DNA of 64,000 nt from Promicromonosporaceae bacterium (GTDB lineage Bacteria > Actinomycetota > Actinomycetes > Actinomycetales > Cellulomonadaceae), in the NCBI GenBank assembly GCA_009783295.1, contig WRHK01000002.1, positions 62,001-126,000 of the forward strand. Reading direction: 5' to 3'. The notes beneath the pieces were generated by a model that was not told the DNA's origin, searched no databases, and saw only the letters and a list, made by a program, of their open reading frames with translations. A program made the position numbers and the translations under genes. Positions 39,182 to 50,962 of the stretch are shown piece by piece (position 1 is the first letter of the stretch; the number at the start of each line of letters is the position of its first letter).

Positions 39182-41749
39182 TCAGAGGTCGTTCTTCGAC
39201 TCCAGGTAGCGCATCGCCACCCAGCCGATCGGCACGCGGATCCAGTACGACATGACGCGGTACAGGAGCGTCACCGTGGTCGCGATCGACAGCGGCAGGT
39301 GCGCGGACGTCAGGCCGGCGATGAGGGCGCCCTCGACTCCGCCCAGGCCGCCCGGGGTGGGCAGCAGCGCGCCCAGGGTGTTGCCCACCAGGTAGATGAC
39401 GGCGACGTCGACGATGGCGAGCGAGCGGCCGAACGCCTGGAGCGACGCGTCGAACGCGAGCACGTACCCCATGGTCATGATGACGTTGCCGCCGATGCCC
39501 AGGGCCAGGCGGGTGGGCTGCCCGAGCATCTGGGACAGGCGGGGCCACACCTGCTCGAGCGTGGGGCGGGTCTTCTCCCACGCCCACCGGCGCACCCACG
39601 GCACCAGCAGCAGCGCCAGCACCACCAGGGCGACGATCGCGACGGTGATGAGCACCGTGTTCGACGGGAGCTGGATCAGGCCGCCCGAGCCCGTGGTCAG
39701 CGTGATGATGATCAGCAGGATCACCGTGACCACGATGTTCGAGATCTGTACCAGCGCCACCGTCGCGACCGCCATGGGCACCGCGACGCCGCGCCGGTTG
39801 AGGAAGCGCAGGTTGAGCGCGGCGGGGCCGATGCCGGCCGGCGTCGCCAGGGCCACGAACGACCCGGCCATCTGCGCGAGCGTGGCCCGCAGCACCGAGA
39901 TCCGGCCCGGGGAGAACGCCACGAGCGTCAGCGCCGCGCCGAACCACGTGGTCCCCGCGAACACGAACGACGCCGCCACCCACCAGGGGTTCGCCTCGGA
40001 GATCGCGGTCTTGATGTCCTCGAAGTTCATCGTGCCGACGATCACGAAGACGGCGGTGATGGTCAGCGCCAGCGTGATGATGGTGCGCGCCCCGAAGCGG
40101 GTCAGGCGCGTGGGCGCGACGTCGGCCTCCGGCATGCGCTCCAGGAGCGCCGTGCGGATGTCGTCCATGAGGCCCTTGGCGCGCCGCACCGCCAGGCGCG
40201 TGGTGGTGGGCAGCGCGATGGTCTGCAGCAGCGGCCCGATGGCGCTCATCTCGGAGTCGGGCAGGGCCTTGGTGGCTGACATGACGGCGCGCTGCGCCCC
40301 GACCCGCAGGGCCAGCACCGCCAGCAGCTGCGTCAGGTCGAGGCGGCGCGACAGCGTGGACGAGGCGATCTCACCCTGCTCCCAGCCCGTGATCCACACG
40401 TGCGGGGCGTCGTCCGGGCCGCGGTGCACCAGCAGCACGTCCTCGGTGATCTGGTGGTGGGCCAGGCCGGCGGCGTGGGCGCGCAGCAGCTGCTCCCACG
40501 CCTCGGAGAGCACGGCGTCGCCGCGCTCGCCCTCGAGCTCGATGTCGGGCAGGTCGCGCAGCGAGACGGCCCCGCGGGCGTGCTCCAGCACGAGCGCCAC
40601 GGAGTCCTCGGCCATGCCCAGGCCCAGGATGCGGGGCGTGCGAACCCCCGCGCCGGCGGCGGCGTAGCCCAGCAGGGCGGTGCGCTCGGCCACGGCCTTG
40701 AGCGAGATCGCCGCCCGGCCCTCCAGGCCACGCATGCGCAGGGCCCGCCACAGCCGGGTCACGATGCCGACCACCTGCCGGTCGCCGTCGAGCACGACGA
40801 CGTCGTGCCGCATCCCGGACTGGTCGACCATGGCGTACACGCGGTTGTCGCCGGAGCGCGTCAGGGCCACGGCCGCCGGGTCCGACGACGTGGTCACGGC
40901 GGCGACGTCCTCGAGGCGGGCCAGGTCGTCGACGCCCGACGCCGCACCCAGGTCACGCACCCGGACGAGCGCCGTCGGGCGGAACCCGGCGCGTCGTACC
41001 GCCTGGACCAGCGCGGGGCCGTACGCGCGCTCGGACCGCACGCCCGAGAGGTACTGGATGGCCTGGCCCGCGAGCCGGCCGATCAGGATGGCCAGCAGCA
41101 CGCCCGGCAGGGACACGCGGCCCACGATCAGCACGATCAGCAGCGCGACGAACAGCAGGTTCCACGACCAGCGCACGGTGCGGCGGCGGGTGCGCGGCCC
41201 GGCCACGGTGAGCAGCGCCGACACCGCCGACACGTACGCGGGGATGGTGAGGCCGACGTCGGGCGCCGACAGCCCTCGGATGAAGTCCGGCGTGCCCAGC
41301 TGCCGCACCAGCACCAGCGCGACGATCCCGAGCGCCATGCCGACGGCGGCCGCGGCGATCGACTCGACCACCTGCCGCCCCAGGCGCCGCGCCGCCAGCT
41401 CCACCAGTACGGCGACCGGCAGCACGATGACGATCAGGCCCTCGAGCACGTTGACCGGGAACACGAGGATCTCGCCGAGCAGGCGGTCGAACCCGCCCTG
41501 CACGTCGGACGTGACGCCCTCGGTGGTGCCGTGCGCGATCACCGAGAGGAACAGCACGAGCGCGATCCCCACCGCCGAACCGATCATCCCCAGGACGTCG
41601 GAGGGGTGGCGCACGCGGCGCTCGGGGGTGTCGACGACGCGGACCCGCTCGGTGTCGGGAGTCAGGTCTTCGAAGAGGACGGCTCGCAGGGCGGCCGTCT
41701 GCGGGCCCGTGGGGGTCGCGGCCGCACCGGGGGGAACCGTCTCGGGCAT
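39182..41749 (-). CDS. UPF0104/LPG-synthase-TM-like membrane protein with pseudokinase-like domain
   Basis: 855 aa. An N-terminal block of about seven helices (50-230) is followed by a soluble middle (about 245-520) and a C-terminal block of eight helices (about 545-850) of the lysylphosphatidylglycerol synthase transmembrane family (GSFVALATPAGIGPAALNLR, LPTPGGLGGVEGALIAG). The middle has a kinase-like order: SLKAVAERTALLGYAAAGAG as Lys strand/helix, a hinge, then LAHHQITEDVLLVH in place of HxDxxxxN and TGWEQGE in place of DFG, so catalysis is unlikely. No MprF catalytic (GNAT-like) domain is fused. Probably a lipid transporter or flippase-like protein; exact job unknown. Confidence 0.82.
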   Translation of the reverse strand: MPETVPPGAAATPTGPQTAALRAVLFEDLTPDTERVRVVDTPERRVRHPSDVLGMIGSAVGIALVLFLSVIAHGTTEGVTSDVQGGFDRLLGEILVFPVNVLEGLIVIVLPVAVLVELAARRLGRQVVESIAAAAVGMALGIVALVLVRQLGTPDFIRGLSAPDVGLTIPAYVSAVSALLTVAGPRTRRRTVRWSWNLLFVALLIVLIVGRVSLPGVLLAILIGRLAGQAIQYLSGVRSERAYGPALVQAVRRAGFRPTALVRVRDLGAASGVDDLARLEDVAAVTTSSDPAAVALTRSGDNRVYAMVDQSGMRHDVVVLDGDRQVVGIVTRLWRALRMRGLEGRAAISLKAVAERTALLGYAAAGAGVRTPRILGLGMAEDSVALVLEHARGAVSLRDLPDIELEGERGDAVLSEAWEQLLRAHAAGLAHHQITEDVLLVHRGPDDAPHVWITGWEQGEIASSTLSRRLDLTQLLAVLALRVGAQRAVMSATKALPDSEMSAIGPLLQTIALPTTTRLAVRRAKGLMDDIRTALLERMPEADVAPTRLTRFGARTIITLALTITAVFVIVGTMNFEDIKTAISEANPWWVAASFVFAGTTWFGAALTLVAFSPGRISVLRATLAQMAGSFVALATPAGIGPAALNLRFLNRRGVAVPMAVATVALVQISNIVVTVILLIIITLTTGSGGLIQLPSNTVLITVAIVALVVLALLLVPWVRRWAWEKTRPTLEQVWPRLSQMLGQPTRLALGIGGNVIMTMGYVLAFDASLQAFGRSLAIVDVAVIYLVGNTLGALLPTPGGLGGVEGALIAGLTSAHLPLSIATTVTLLYRVMSYWIRVPIGWVAMRYLESKNDL

Positions 41750-41913
41750 GTCTCGCAGTTTAGGTCGCGACCCTGGACGGGGCCCCAGGCTGGCCGGTTG
41801 TGCCGACTGTCACGATGTCATCACGAACGGCGAAGGTGTGATCCAGGTAACACCCCGGCGTGCTAGAACGCTCGCACCGCGGACACACCGCGCCGAGCGA
41901 GAGGGGATCACAC

Positions 41914-43554
41914 ATGAGCTCCGTCCGAGCGACCCGAGGGCGGCTGGTGGCGGCCGCGGCCGGCGTCGCCGCGCTGACCCTGGCACTGACCGCCTGCAGC
42001 AGCGGGAGCCACGGCGCCACCCACGGCGGCGGCGGAGGTGGGTCCCTCACCATCGGCACCACCGACAAGATCACGTCGATCGACCCCGCCGGGTCCTACG
42101 ACAACGGGTCGTTCGCGGTGATGAACCAGGTGTACCCGTTCCTCATGAACACCCCGTACGGCAGCCCGGACGTGAAGCCGGACATCGCCGCCTCGGCCTC
42201 GTTCACGGCCCCCACCGAGTACACCGTCAAGCTCAAGCCCGGGCTCAAGTGGGCCAACGGCCACGACCTCACGTCGTCGGACGTCAAGTTCACGTTCGAC
42301 CGCCAGCTCAAGATCGCCGCGCCCGACGGGCCGTCGTCGCTGCTGTGGAACCTCCAGTCGACCGACGCCCCGGACCCCACCACCGTGGTGTTCCACCTCA
42401 AGTCGCCCAACGACCAGACGTTCCCGCAGGTGCTGTCGTCGCCCGCTGGCCCCATCGTCGACGAGCAGGTGTTCTCGCCCACCGCCGTCACGCCGGACCA
42501 GACGATCGTCTCCGGCAACGCGTTCGCCGGGCCGTACGAGATCAAGAGCTACGCCGTCAACCAACTCATCAGCTACCAGGAGTACCCCGGCTACCAGGGC
42601 CTGCTCGGCAAGCCCGCCACGGCCGACGTCAACGTCAAGTACTTCGCCGACGCCTCGAACCTCAAGCTCGAGATCCAGCAGGGGTCCGTCGACGTCGCCT
42701 GGCGCTCGCTGTCGGCCACCGACATCGACTCGCTCGGCAAGGACAAGAACGTCAAGGTCGTCAACGGGCCCGGCGGCGAGATCCGCTACATCACGTTCAA
42801 CTTCAACACCATGCCGTACGGGGCCAAGACGCCCCAGGCCGACCCGGCCAAGGCGCTCGCCGTCCGCGAGGCCGTCGCCGACCTCATCGACCGCAAGGCG
42901 ATCGCCGACCAGGTCTACAAGGGCACCTACACGCCCCTGTACTCCTTCGTGCCCGACGGCCTGACCGGCGCGAACGAGGCGCTCAAGGGCCTGTACGGCG
43001 ACGGCAACGGCGGCCCGTCGGCCGACAAGGCCAAGCAGACGCTCGCCGACGCCGGGGTCACGACGCCGGTCAAGCTGTCGCTGCAGTACTCGAACGACCA
43101 CTACGGCCCGTCGTCGGGCGACGAGTACGCGCTGATCAAGGACCAGCTCGAGGCGAACGGCCTGTTCCAGGTCAACCTGCAGACCACCGAGTGGGTGCAG
43201 TACTCGAAGGACCGCACCTCCGACGTCTACCCGGCCTACCAGCTGGGCTGGTTCCCGGACTACTCGGACGCCGACAACTACCTGACGCCGTTCTTCCTCA
43301 CGAAGAACTTCCTCGGCAACCACTACAGCAACCCCGCCGTGGACAAGCTCATCACCGAGCAGGGCGTCGAGTCCGACAAGGCCAAGCGCTCGCAGCTCAT
43401 CGGGCAGATCCAGGACGCCGAGGCCAAGGACCTCTCGACCGTCCCGTACCTGCAGGGCGCGCAGGTCGCCGTCGTGCGCACCGGGGTGACCGGGGCCGAC
43501 AAGACCCTCGACGCCTCGTTCAAGTTCCGCTACGGCGCGCTCTCCAAGGGCTGA
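41914..43554 (+). CDS. ABC transporter substrate-binding lipoprotein, family 5
   Basis: 546 aa. ATG 41914 follows GAGAGGGG. The signal ends in LTAC (lipobox) and a Gly-rich linker. Family 5 signatures (VKLKPGLKWANGHDLTSSDV, FTFDRQL, EIRYITFNFN, ALAVREAVADLIDRKAIAD) show a dipeptide/oligopeptide/nickel-type binder. Substrate cannot be fixed from sequence. First gene of a four-gene import operon; the next gene starts 9 bp after its stop. Confidence 0.95.
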   Translation: MSSVRATRGRLVAAAAGVAALTLALTACSSGSHGATHGGGGGGSLTIGTTDKITSIDPAGSYDNGSFAVMNQVYPFLMNTPYGSPDVKPDIAASASFTAPTEYTVKLKPGLKWANGHDLTSSDVKFTFDRQLKIAAPDGPSSLLWNLQSTDAPDPTTVVFHLKSPNDQTFPQVLSSPAGPIVDEQVFSPTAVTPDQTIVSGNAFAGPYEIKSYAVNQLISYQEYPGYQGLLGKPATADVNVKYFADASNLKLEIQQGSVDVAWRSLSATDIDSLGKDKNVKVVNGPGGEIRYITFNFNTMPYGAKTPQADPAKALAVREAVADLIDRKAIADQVYKGTYTPLYSFVPDGLTGANEALKGLYGDGNGGPSADKAKQTLADAGVTTPVKLSLQYSNDHYGPSSGDEYALIKDQLEANGLFQVNLQTTEWVQYSKDRTSDVYPAYQLGWFPDYSDADNYLTPFFLTKNFLGNHYSNPAVDKLITEQGVESDKAKRSQLIGQIQDAEAKDLSTVPYLQGAQVAVVRTGVTGADKTLDASFKFRYGALSKG

Positions 43555-43563
43555 CGTCCGCCC

Positions 43564-44607
43564 GTGGCCGCGCGTCCCCCGGCAGGAGGCGCACTCGGAC
43601 GGTACGTCCTGGTGCGCTTCCTGCTGATCATCCCGACGGTGTTCATCCTCGTCACCACCGTGTTCGTGCTCATGCGCGCCACGGGTGACCCGATCACGGC
43701 CGCGCTCGGCGGGCGCCTCACGCCCGACCAGCTCGCCGAGCGCATCCACGCGGCCGGCTACGACCGGCCGATCCTGGTCCAGTACGTCGACTACCTCGGC
43801 GCGGTCGCGCGCGGCGACTTCGGCACCACGCTGTCGGACAACCGCCCCGTCACGCAGGTGCTGGTCACCTACGGGTCGGCCACGCTGGAGCTCGCCGTGT
43901 ACGCGGTGATCGTGGCGATCGTGCTGGGCGTGCCGCTGGGCATGCTCGCCGCGTACTTCCGCGACCGGTGGCCCGACGCCGTGCTGCGCATCCTGGCGAT
44001 CTTCGCCTACGCCACGCCCGTGTTCTTCGCGGGGCTGCTGCTCAAGCTCGTGTTCGCCGTCGGGCTGGGCTGGCTGCCCGTGGCCGGGCGCGTGTCCACC
44101 GACGGCGAGATCGCGATGCAGCAGGCGCACGCGACGTCGGGGTTCATGCTCGTCGACGCGATCCGGACGGGGCAGCCGTGGGTGGTGGTCGACGTGCTCC
44201 AGCACGCCGCGCTGCCCGCCACGGCGCTGGGCCTGCTCACCGCCGGCGTGTTCCTGCGCCTGGTGCGCACCAACATGATCGGCACGCTCGGCCGGGAGTA
44301 CGTGGACGCCGCCCGGTCGCGCGGGGTGCGCGAGCGCCGCCTGGTGACGGCGCACGCGTGGCGGCCGGCGCTCATCCCGATTATCACCGTCGTGGGCCTC
44401 CAGGTGGCGATGCTGCTGGTGGGGGCCGTGCTCACGGAGACGACGTTCGAGTGGCGCGGACTGGGATTCCAGCTCGCCCAGTACCTGCAGGCGCGCGACT
44501 TCGTGGCCGTCCAGGGGATCGTCGCGCTCATGGCCGTGGTGGTGGCGGTGACCAACTTCCTGGTCGACATCGTCGCCGCCCTGGTGGACCCGAGGGTGAG
44601 GTACTGA
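43564..44607 (+). CDS. ABC transporter permease (DppB type)
   Basis: 347 aa from GTG 43564. Six transmembrane helices; the first is LLIIPTVFILVTTVFVLMRA, with the typical long loop GDPITAALGGRLTPDQL before helix 2. The coupling EAA motif is in GREYVDAARSRGVRE. Pairs with the DppC-type permease that starts 1 bp after its stop. Confidence 0.94.
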   Translation: MAARPPAGGALGRYVLVRFLLIIPTVFILVTTVFVLMRATGDPITAALGGRLTPDQLAERIHAAGYDRPILVQYVDYLGAVARGDFGTTLSDNRPVTQVLVTYGSATLELAVYAVIVAIVLGVPLGMLAAYFRDRWPDAVLRILAIFAYATPVFFAGLLLKLVFAVGLGWLPVAGRVSTDGEIAMQQAHATSGFMLVDAIRTGQPWVVVDVLQHAALPATALGLLTAGVFLRLVRTNMIGTLGREYVDAARSRGVRERRLVTAHAWRPALIPIITVVGLQVAMLLVGAVLTETTFEWRGLGFQLAQYLQARDFVAVQGIVALMAVVVAVTNFLVDIVAALVDPRVRY

Positions 44608-44608
44608 C

Positions 44609-45571
44609 ATGGCACGCATCGAGGCGGGCAAGCTGCCCGTGGTGCGGCAGCTGCGGCAGAGCGTGGGCCTCCAGCGCGGGATGCTGGTCGCCGGCTTGGT
44701 GCTCACGGGCCTGTTCGTGCTGGTCGCGGCCCTCGCGCCCGTGCTGGCCCCCTACGGGCACAGCCAGCTGCGCGACGCCGCCGGGCCGTTCGGCGCGCAG
44801 GAACCGCCGTCGGGCCGGCACCTGCTGGGCACCACCGTGGGCGGGTACGACGTGCTGTCGCGCGTGATCTTCGGCGCCCAGACGGCGCTGCTCGTGGTGA
44901 TCGCGTCGATCCTCGCCTCGATCGTGCTGGGCGTGGCGCTCGGGCTGCTCTCCGGGTACTTCGGCGGGTGGCTCGACCGGGTGCTGGTGCTGGTGGCCGA
45001 CGCGATCTATGCGTTCCCGTCGTTGCTGCTGGCGATCCTCGGCGCGATCGTGATCTCGGGCGGGCAGTCGTCGCTGGCCTCCGGCGTCGGGGCCACGGCC
45101 CTGTCGATCACGGTGGTGTTCGTGCCGCAGTACCTGCGCGTCGTGCGGGTCGAGGTGCTGCGCGTCAAGGGCGAGGCGTTCGTGGACGCCGCCCGGGTGA
45201 TCGGCACCGGAAGCTGGCGCATCATGACGCGGCATGTGCTGCGCAACGCCGTGCGCACGCTCCCGCTGATCGTCACCCTCAACGCGTCCGAGGCGATCCT
45301 GACGCTCGCGGGCCTCGGGTTCCTGGGCTTCGGCATCGAGCCGACGGCTGCCGCGGAGTGGGGCTACGACCTGCAGCGGTCCATCGCCGACGTCACGTCG
45401 GGCATCTGGTGGACCGCGCTGTTCCCCGGCCTGGCCATCGTCGTCGTGGCCCTGGGGATGACGCTGGTGGGCGAGTCGCTCAACGACCTCGCCGACCCCC
45501 GGCTGCGCACGCGCGTGCGCGCGGCCTCGGCCTCGACCTCGCCCTCGACCGTCGCGGAGGACGCCCGATGA
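44609..45571 (+). CDS. ABC transporter permease (DppC type)
   Basis: 320 aa. The N-terminal helix (GMLVAGLVLTGLFVLVAALA) and the HLLGTTVGGYDVLSRVIFGA segment are typical of DppC/OppC. EAA loop: GEAFVDAARVIGTGSWRIM. Ends in ALFPGLAIVVVALGMTLVGE as in the family. Its stop overlaps the ATPase start (ATGA). Confidence 0.95.
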   Translation: MARIEAGKLPVVRQLRQSVGLQRGMLVAGLVLTGLFVLVAALAPVLAPYGHSQLRDAAGPFGAQEPPSGRHLLGTTVGGYDVLSRVIFGAQTALLVVIASILASIVLGVALGLLSGYFGGWLDRVLVLVADAIYAFPSLLLAILGAIVISGGQSSLASGVGATALSITVVFVPQYLRVVRVEVLRVKGEAFVDAARVIGTGSWRIMTRHVLRNAVRTLPLIVTLNASEAILTLAGLGFLGFGIEPTAAAEWGYDLQRSIADVTSGIWWTALFPGLAIVVVALGMTLVGESLNDLADPRLRTRVRAASASTSPSTVAEDAR

Positions 45572-47235
45572 GCACACCCGTCGTGCAGGTGCGCGACCTC
45601 GACGTCACCTTCGCCACCGACTCCGGCCCCGTCCACGCCGTCGACGGCGTGACGCTCGACGTGGCGCCGGGGGAGGTGCTGGCGATCGTCGGCGAGTCCG
45701 GGTCGGGCAAGACCGTGACGGCCAAGGCCGTGCTCGGCCTGCTCCCGGCGACCGCGACCACGCGCGGCGCCGTCGTGCTGGCCTCGCGCGGCGGCGGGGC
45801 CACCGACGTCGTGACCGTCCCGGCCGCCCGGCTGCGGGAGGCGCGCGGGCGCGACGTCGCGATGGTGTTCCAGGAGCCGTCCACCGCCCTCAACCCCGTG
45901 TACACCGTGGGCTGGCAGATCGCGGAGGGGCTGCGCGCCCACGGGCCCGTGACGTCCGCGCAGGCTCGGGTCAAGGCGGTCGAGGCGCTGCGGCAGGTGG
46001 GCATCCCCGACCCCGAGCAGCGCGTCGACCACTACCCGCACCAGTTCTCGGGCGGGCAGAAGCAGCGCATCGTCATCGCCATGGCCCTCGCGCTCGGCCC
46101 GGCGCTCATCGTCGCGGACGAGCCGACGACGGCGCTCGACGTCACCGTCCAGGCCGAGATCCTCGACCTGCTGCGCCGGCTGCGCGACGAGACGGGCGCC
46201 GCGATCGTGCTCATCACGCACAACATGGGCGTGGTCGCCGACCTCGCCGACCGCGTCGCCGTGATGTACCAGGGCAAGCTGGTGGAGCAGGCGCCGGTGC
46301 TCGACCTGTTCGCCAACCCGCAGGCCGAGTACACCAAGCTGCTGCTCGCCGCCGTGCCCCGCGTGGGCGACGGGCGGGCGCGCGCCGAGCGCCGGGCCGC
46401 CGCCCGGCAGCCGGGCTGGGAGGACGCCGCGCCCGTCGTCGAGGCCCGCGACCTGGTGATCACCTACCCGGGCCGGTTCAGGCAGCCCGCCTTCACCGCC
46501 GTCGACGGCGTCTCGCTGCGCATCCGGCCCGGCGAGGTGCTGGGGCTCGTGGGCGAGTCCGGGTCGGGCAAGACGACGGTCGCGCGCGCGATCGCCGGGC
46601 TCCAGCCCGTCGCGGACGGGTCGCTCAGCGTGCTGGGCGCCGAGCTGCGCGGGGTCAAGGGGCGCGTGCTGCGCGCGCTGCGGCCCCGGCTCGGGTTCGT
46701 GTTCCAGGACCCGGCGACGTCGTTCAACCCGCTGCTCACCATCGCGGAGTGCGTGGCCGAGCCGCTGGTGGTGCACGGCCGGTTCGGGTCGCCGGGCGCC
46801 GCGCGGCGGCGCGTGGACGAGCTGCTCGAGGCCGTGCAGCTGCCGCGCGCCTACGGCGACCGGTTCCCGCACGAGCTGTCCGGCGGGCAGCGCCAGCGCG
46901 CGTCGCTGGCCCGGGCCCTCGCGCTGGACCCCGAGCTGCTCGTGGCCGACGAGCCGACGTCGGCCCTCGACGTGTCCGTGCAGGCGCGCGTGCTGGAGCT
47001 CTTCGCCGACCTGCAGCGACAGCTCGGGTTCGCGTGCCTGTTCGTGTCGCACGACCTCGCCGTCGTCGACCTGCTGGCCGACCGGATCGCGGTGATGCAC
47101 CGCGGCCGCCTGGTCGAGGAGGGCACCGGCCCCGACGTGCTGGAGCACCCCCGCGAGGACTACACGCGCCGCCTGCTGGCGAGCCTGCCCGTGCCCGACC
47201 CGGCCGCCCAGCGCGCCCGCCGCGCGATCACGTGA
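45568..47235 (+). CDS. Dual-ATPase subunit of the peptide-type ABC importer
   Basis: 555 aa with two complete nucleotide-binding domains fused, replacing separate DppD and DppF. Domain 1 (about 5-265): Walker A GESGSGKT, signature FSGGQKQR, Walker B LIVADEPTT. Domain 2 (about 290-545): GESGSGKT, LSGGQRQR, LLVADEPTS. The oligopeptide-transporter C-terminal extension is seen after each. Its 3' end overlaps the converging CPBP gene by 8 bp. Confidence 0.96.
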   Translation: MSTPVVQVRDLDVTFATDSGPVHAVDGVTLDVAPGEVLAIVGESGSGKTVTAKAVLGLLPATATTRGAVVLASRGGGATDVVTVPAARLREARGRDVAMVFQEPSTALNPVYTVGWQIAEGLRAHGPVTSAQARVKAVEALRQVGIPDPEQRVDHYPHQFSGGQKQRIVIAMALALGPALIVADEPTTALDVTVQAEILDLLRRLRDETGAAIVLITHNMGVVADLADRVAVMYQGKLVEQAPVLDLFANPQAEYTKLLLAAVPRVGDGRARAERRAAARQPGWEDAAPVVEARDLVITYPGRFRQPAFTAVDGVSLRIRPGEVLGLVGESGSGKTTVARAIAGLQPVADGSLSVLGAELRGVKGRVLRALRPRLGFVFQDPATSFNPLLTIAECVAEPLVVHGRFGSPGAARRRVDELLEAVQLPRAYGDRFPHELSGGQRQRASLARALALDPELLVADEPTSALDVSVQARVLELFADLQRQLGFACLFVSHDLAVVDLLADRIAVMHRGRLVEEGTGPDVLEHPREDYTRRLLASLPVPDPAAQRARRAIT

Positions 47236-48016
47236 TGCCGAGCGAGTGCCGCCAGGAGGCCGGGATCAGCGCGTAGCCCACGAACGCGACGACGTCGAGC
47301 AGCGTGTGCGCCACCACCAGCGGCAGCACGCGGTTCTTGCCCCACCGCGAGCGGTACCACCACGCGAACACCACGCCCATGACGGCGTTGCCGAGGAACG
47401 GCCCGAAGCCCTGGTACAGGTGGTAGCTGCCGCGCAGCAGGGCGCTCGCCGTGAGGAACCGCCAGTCGAGGCGCGACGTCTGCGACCAGCCCAGGTCGCG
47501 CGTCCGCTCGAACAGGTACGCCACGACGATGAACTCCTCCAGCGCGCCGTTCTGCAGGGCGGAGAGCACCAGCACGGGCACCGTCCACCAGTGCTCGGAC
47601 AGGGCGCTGGCCTGCACCGACACCGTGATGCCGAGCAGCCGGCCCAGGGCGTAGAACGCCAGCCCCGGGACGCCGATCGCCGCCGCGAGCGCGACGCCCC
47701 ACGCCACGTCCCGCCCAGGGCGGCGGGCGTCGAGGCCGATCGCCTTCGTCACGGGCGGCGCACCCCGGCGGATGGCCAGCAGGTACACCGCCAGCAGCAC
47801 GGGGACCAGCGCGAACGCGATCGACAGCAGCTGGTAGGTGAGGTCCAGGTACGGCCGCGGGGACTGCGACGGGTTGAGCGTGGCCGTCTGGTCGGCCAGC
47901 GGTGTGCCCTGCGTGAGCCGCGCGAAGATGTTCACCACCGCGTACACCGCGGAGCGCCCCAGGCTCAGCCCCAGCAGGATCCAGATCTCCCACTGGATGC
48001 GACGGCGTTCGATCAC
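47228..48016 (-). CDS. CPBP-family intramembrane metalloprotease
   Basis: 262 aa from GTG 48016. Eight or so helices. The Abi/CAAX-protease motifs are EEFIVVAYLFER (EExxxR type), LRGSYHLYQG (His) and VAHTLLDVVAF (HxxxD/N type). It may process prenylated or membrane peptides; in bacteria these also serve bacteriocin immunity. Substrate unknown. Confidence 0.88.
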   Translation of the reverse strand: MIERRRIQWEIWILLGLSLGRSAVYAVVNIFARLTQGTPLADQTATLNPSQSPRPYLDLTYQLLSIAFALVPVLLAVYLLAIRRGAPPVTKAIGLDARRPGRDVAWGVALAAAIGVPGLAFYALGRLLGITVSVQASALSEHWWTVPVLVLSALQNGALEEFIVVAYLFERTRDLGWSQTSRLDWRFLTASALLRGSYHLYQGFGPFLGNAVMGVVFAWWYRSRWGKNRVLPLVVAHTLLDVVAFVGYALIPASWRHSLGIT

Positions 48017-48025
48017 GCGCCCAGG

Positions 48026-48460
48026 CTAGGGGGCAGGGCTGGGCGGGCGCTGCATCCGCGCGCGCAGGCCCGCCGCCTCGATCTCCACGAACCGGCGCGC
48101 CTTGCCGCCCAGCAGCACGCTCATGACCGGCGACAGCGGGCCGTGCTGCTCCAGCGTGAGGGTCACGCGGCTGCCGTCACGCGTCGGTGCCACGACGTGC
48201 GAGCCCGACGTCGTCACGCCCGTCGCGTGCGACACCCACGTGAACGACGCCCCCTGCTCCACCGACGTGACCGTCCACTCGGCCGGCGGGAGCCCCGGCT
48301 GGCGCACCTTCACGTGCTCGCCCGCCTGCAGCGGGCCGGCCGCCGAGCGGCGCACCGACGTCATCGAGCTCGTCCAGGTGGGCCAGGCCTCGACGTCCTG
48401 CAGCACCGCCCAGACCGCGTCCGTGGGGGCAGCGACGTCCACCGTGGTGTCGTACCGCAT
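48026..48460 (-). CDS. SRPBCC-family protein
   Basis: 144 aa. The polyketide-cyclase/START-like pattern is clear: VDVAAPTDAVWAVLQDVEAW, then a helix-grip strand series (GSRVTLTLEQHGPLSPVMS) and the long C-terminal helix. A ligand-binding pocket for a small hydrophobic molecule is expected. It lies 18 bp after the copA stop on the same strand, so it may be part of that operon, though a copper link is not obvious. Confidence 0.83.
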   Translation of the reverse strand: MRYDTTVDVAAPTDAVWAVLQDVEAWPTWTSSMTSVRRSAAGPLQAGEHVKVRQPGLPPAEWTVTSVEQGASFTWVSHATGVTTSGSHVVAPTRDGSRVTLTLEQHGPLSPVMSVLLGGKARRFVEIEAAGLRARMQRPPSPAP

Positions 48461-48478
48461 GCCCTCACCGTGGGCCCG

Positions 48479-50848
<2,370 letters not shown>

Positions 50849-50888
50849 GGGCTCGCGTTCTCTGGGCGTGCGTGCGTGCGTGCTCTCT

Positions 50889-50956
50889 CCCGTTGTGGGT
50901 CCCTGGGGCTCCGGTTACCGGGGCTCATCACCGGAGTCCCAGGGACCCACAACGGG
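50889..50956 (-). terminator. Long hairpin between copZ and copA
   Basis: Arms 50889-50907 (CCCGTTGTGGGTCCCTGGG) and 50938-50956 are perfect 19-bp complements, and an inner CTCCGGT/ACCGGAG stem (50909-50915/50930-50936) extends the fold. It follows the copZ stop on the minus strand with no T-run after it, so it could be a partial terminator, an mRNA processing site or a repeat element that sets the copZ:copA ratio. Confidence 0.7.
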
Positions 50957-50962
50957 GAAGGC

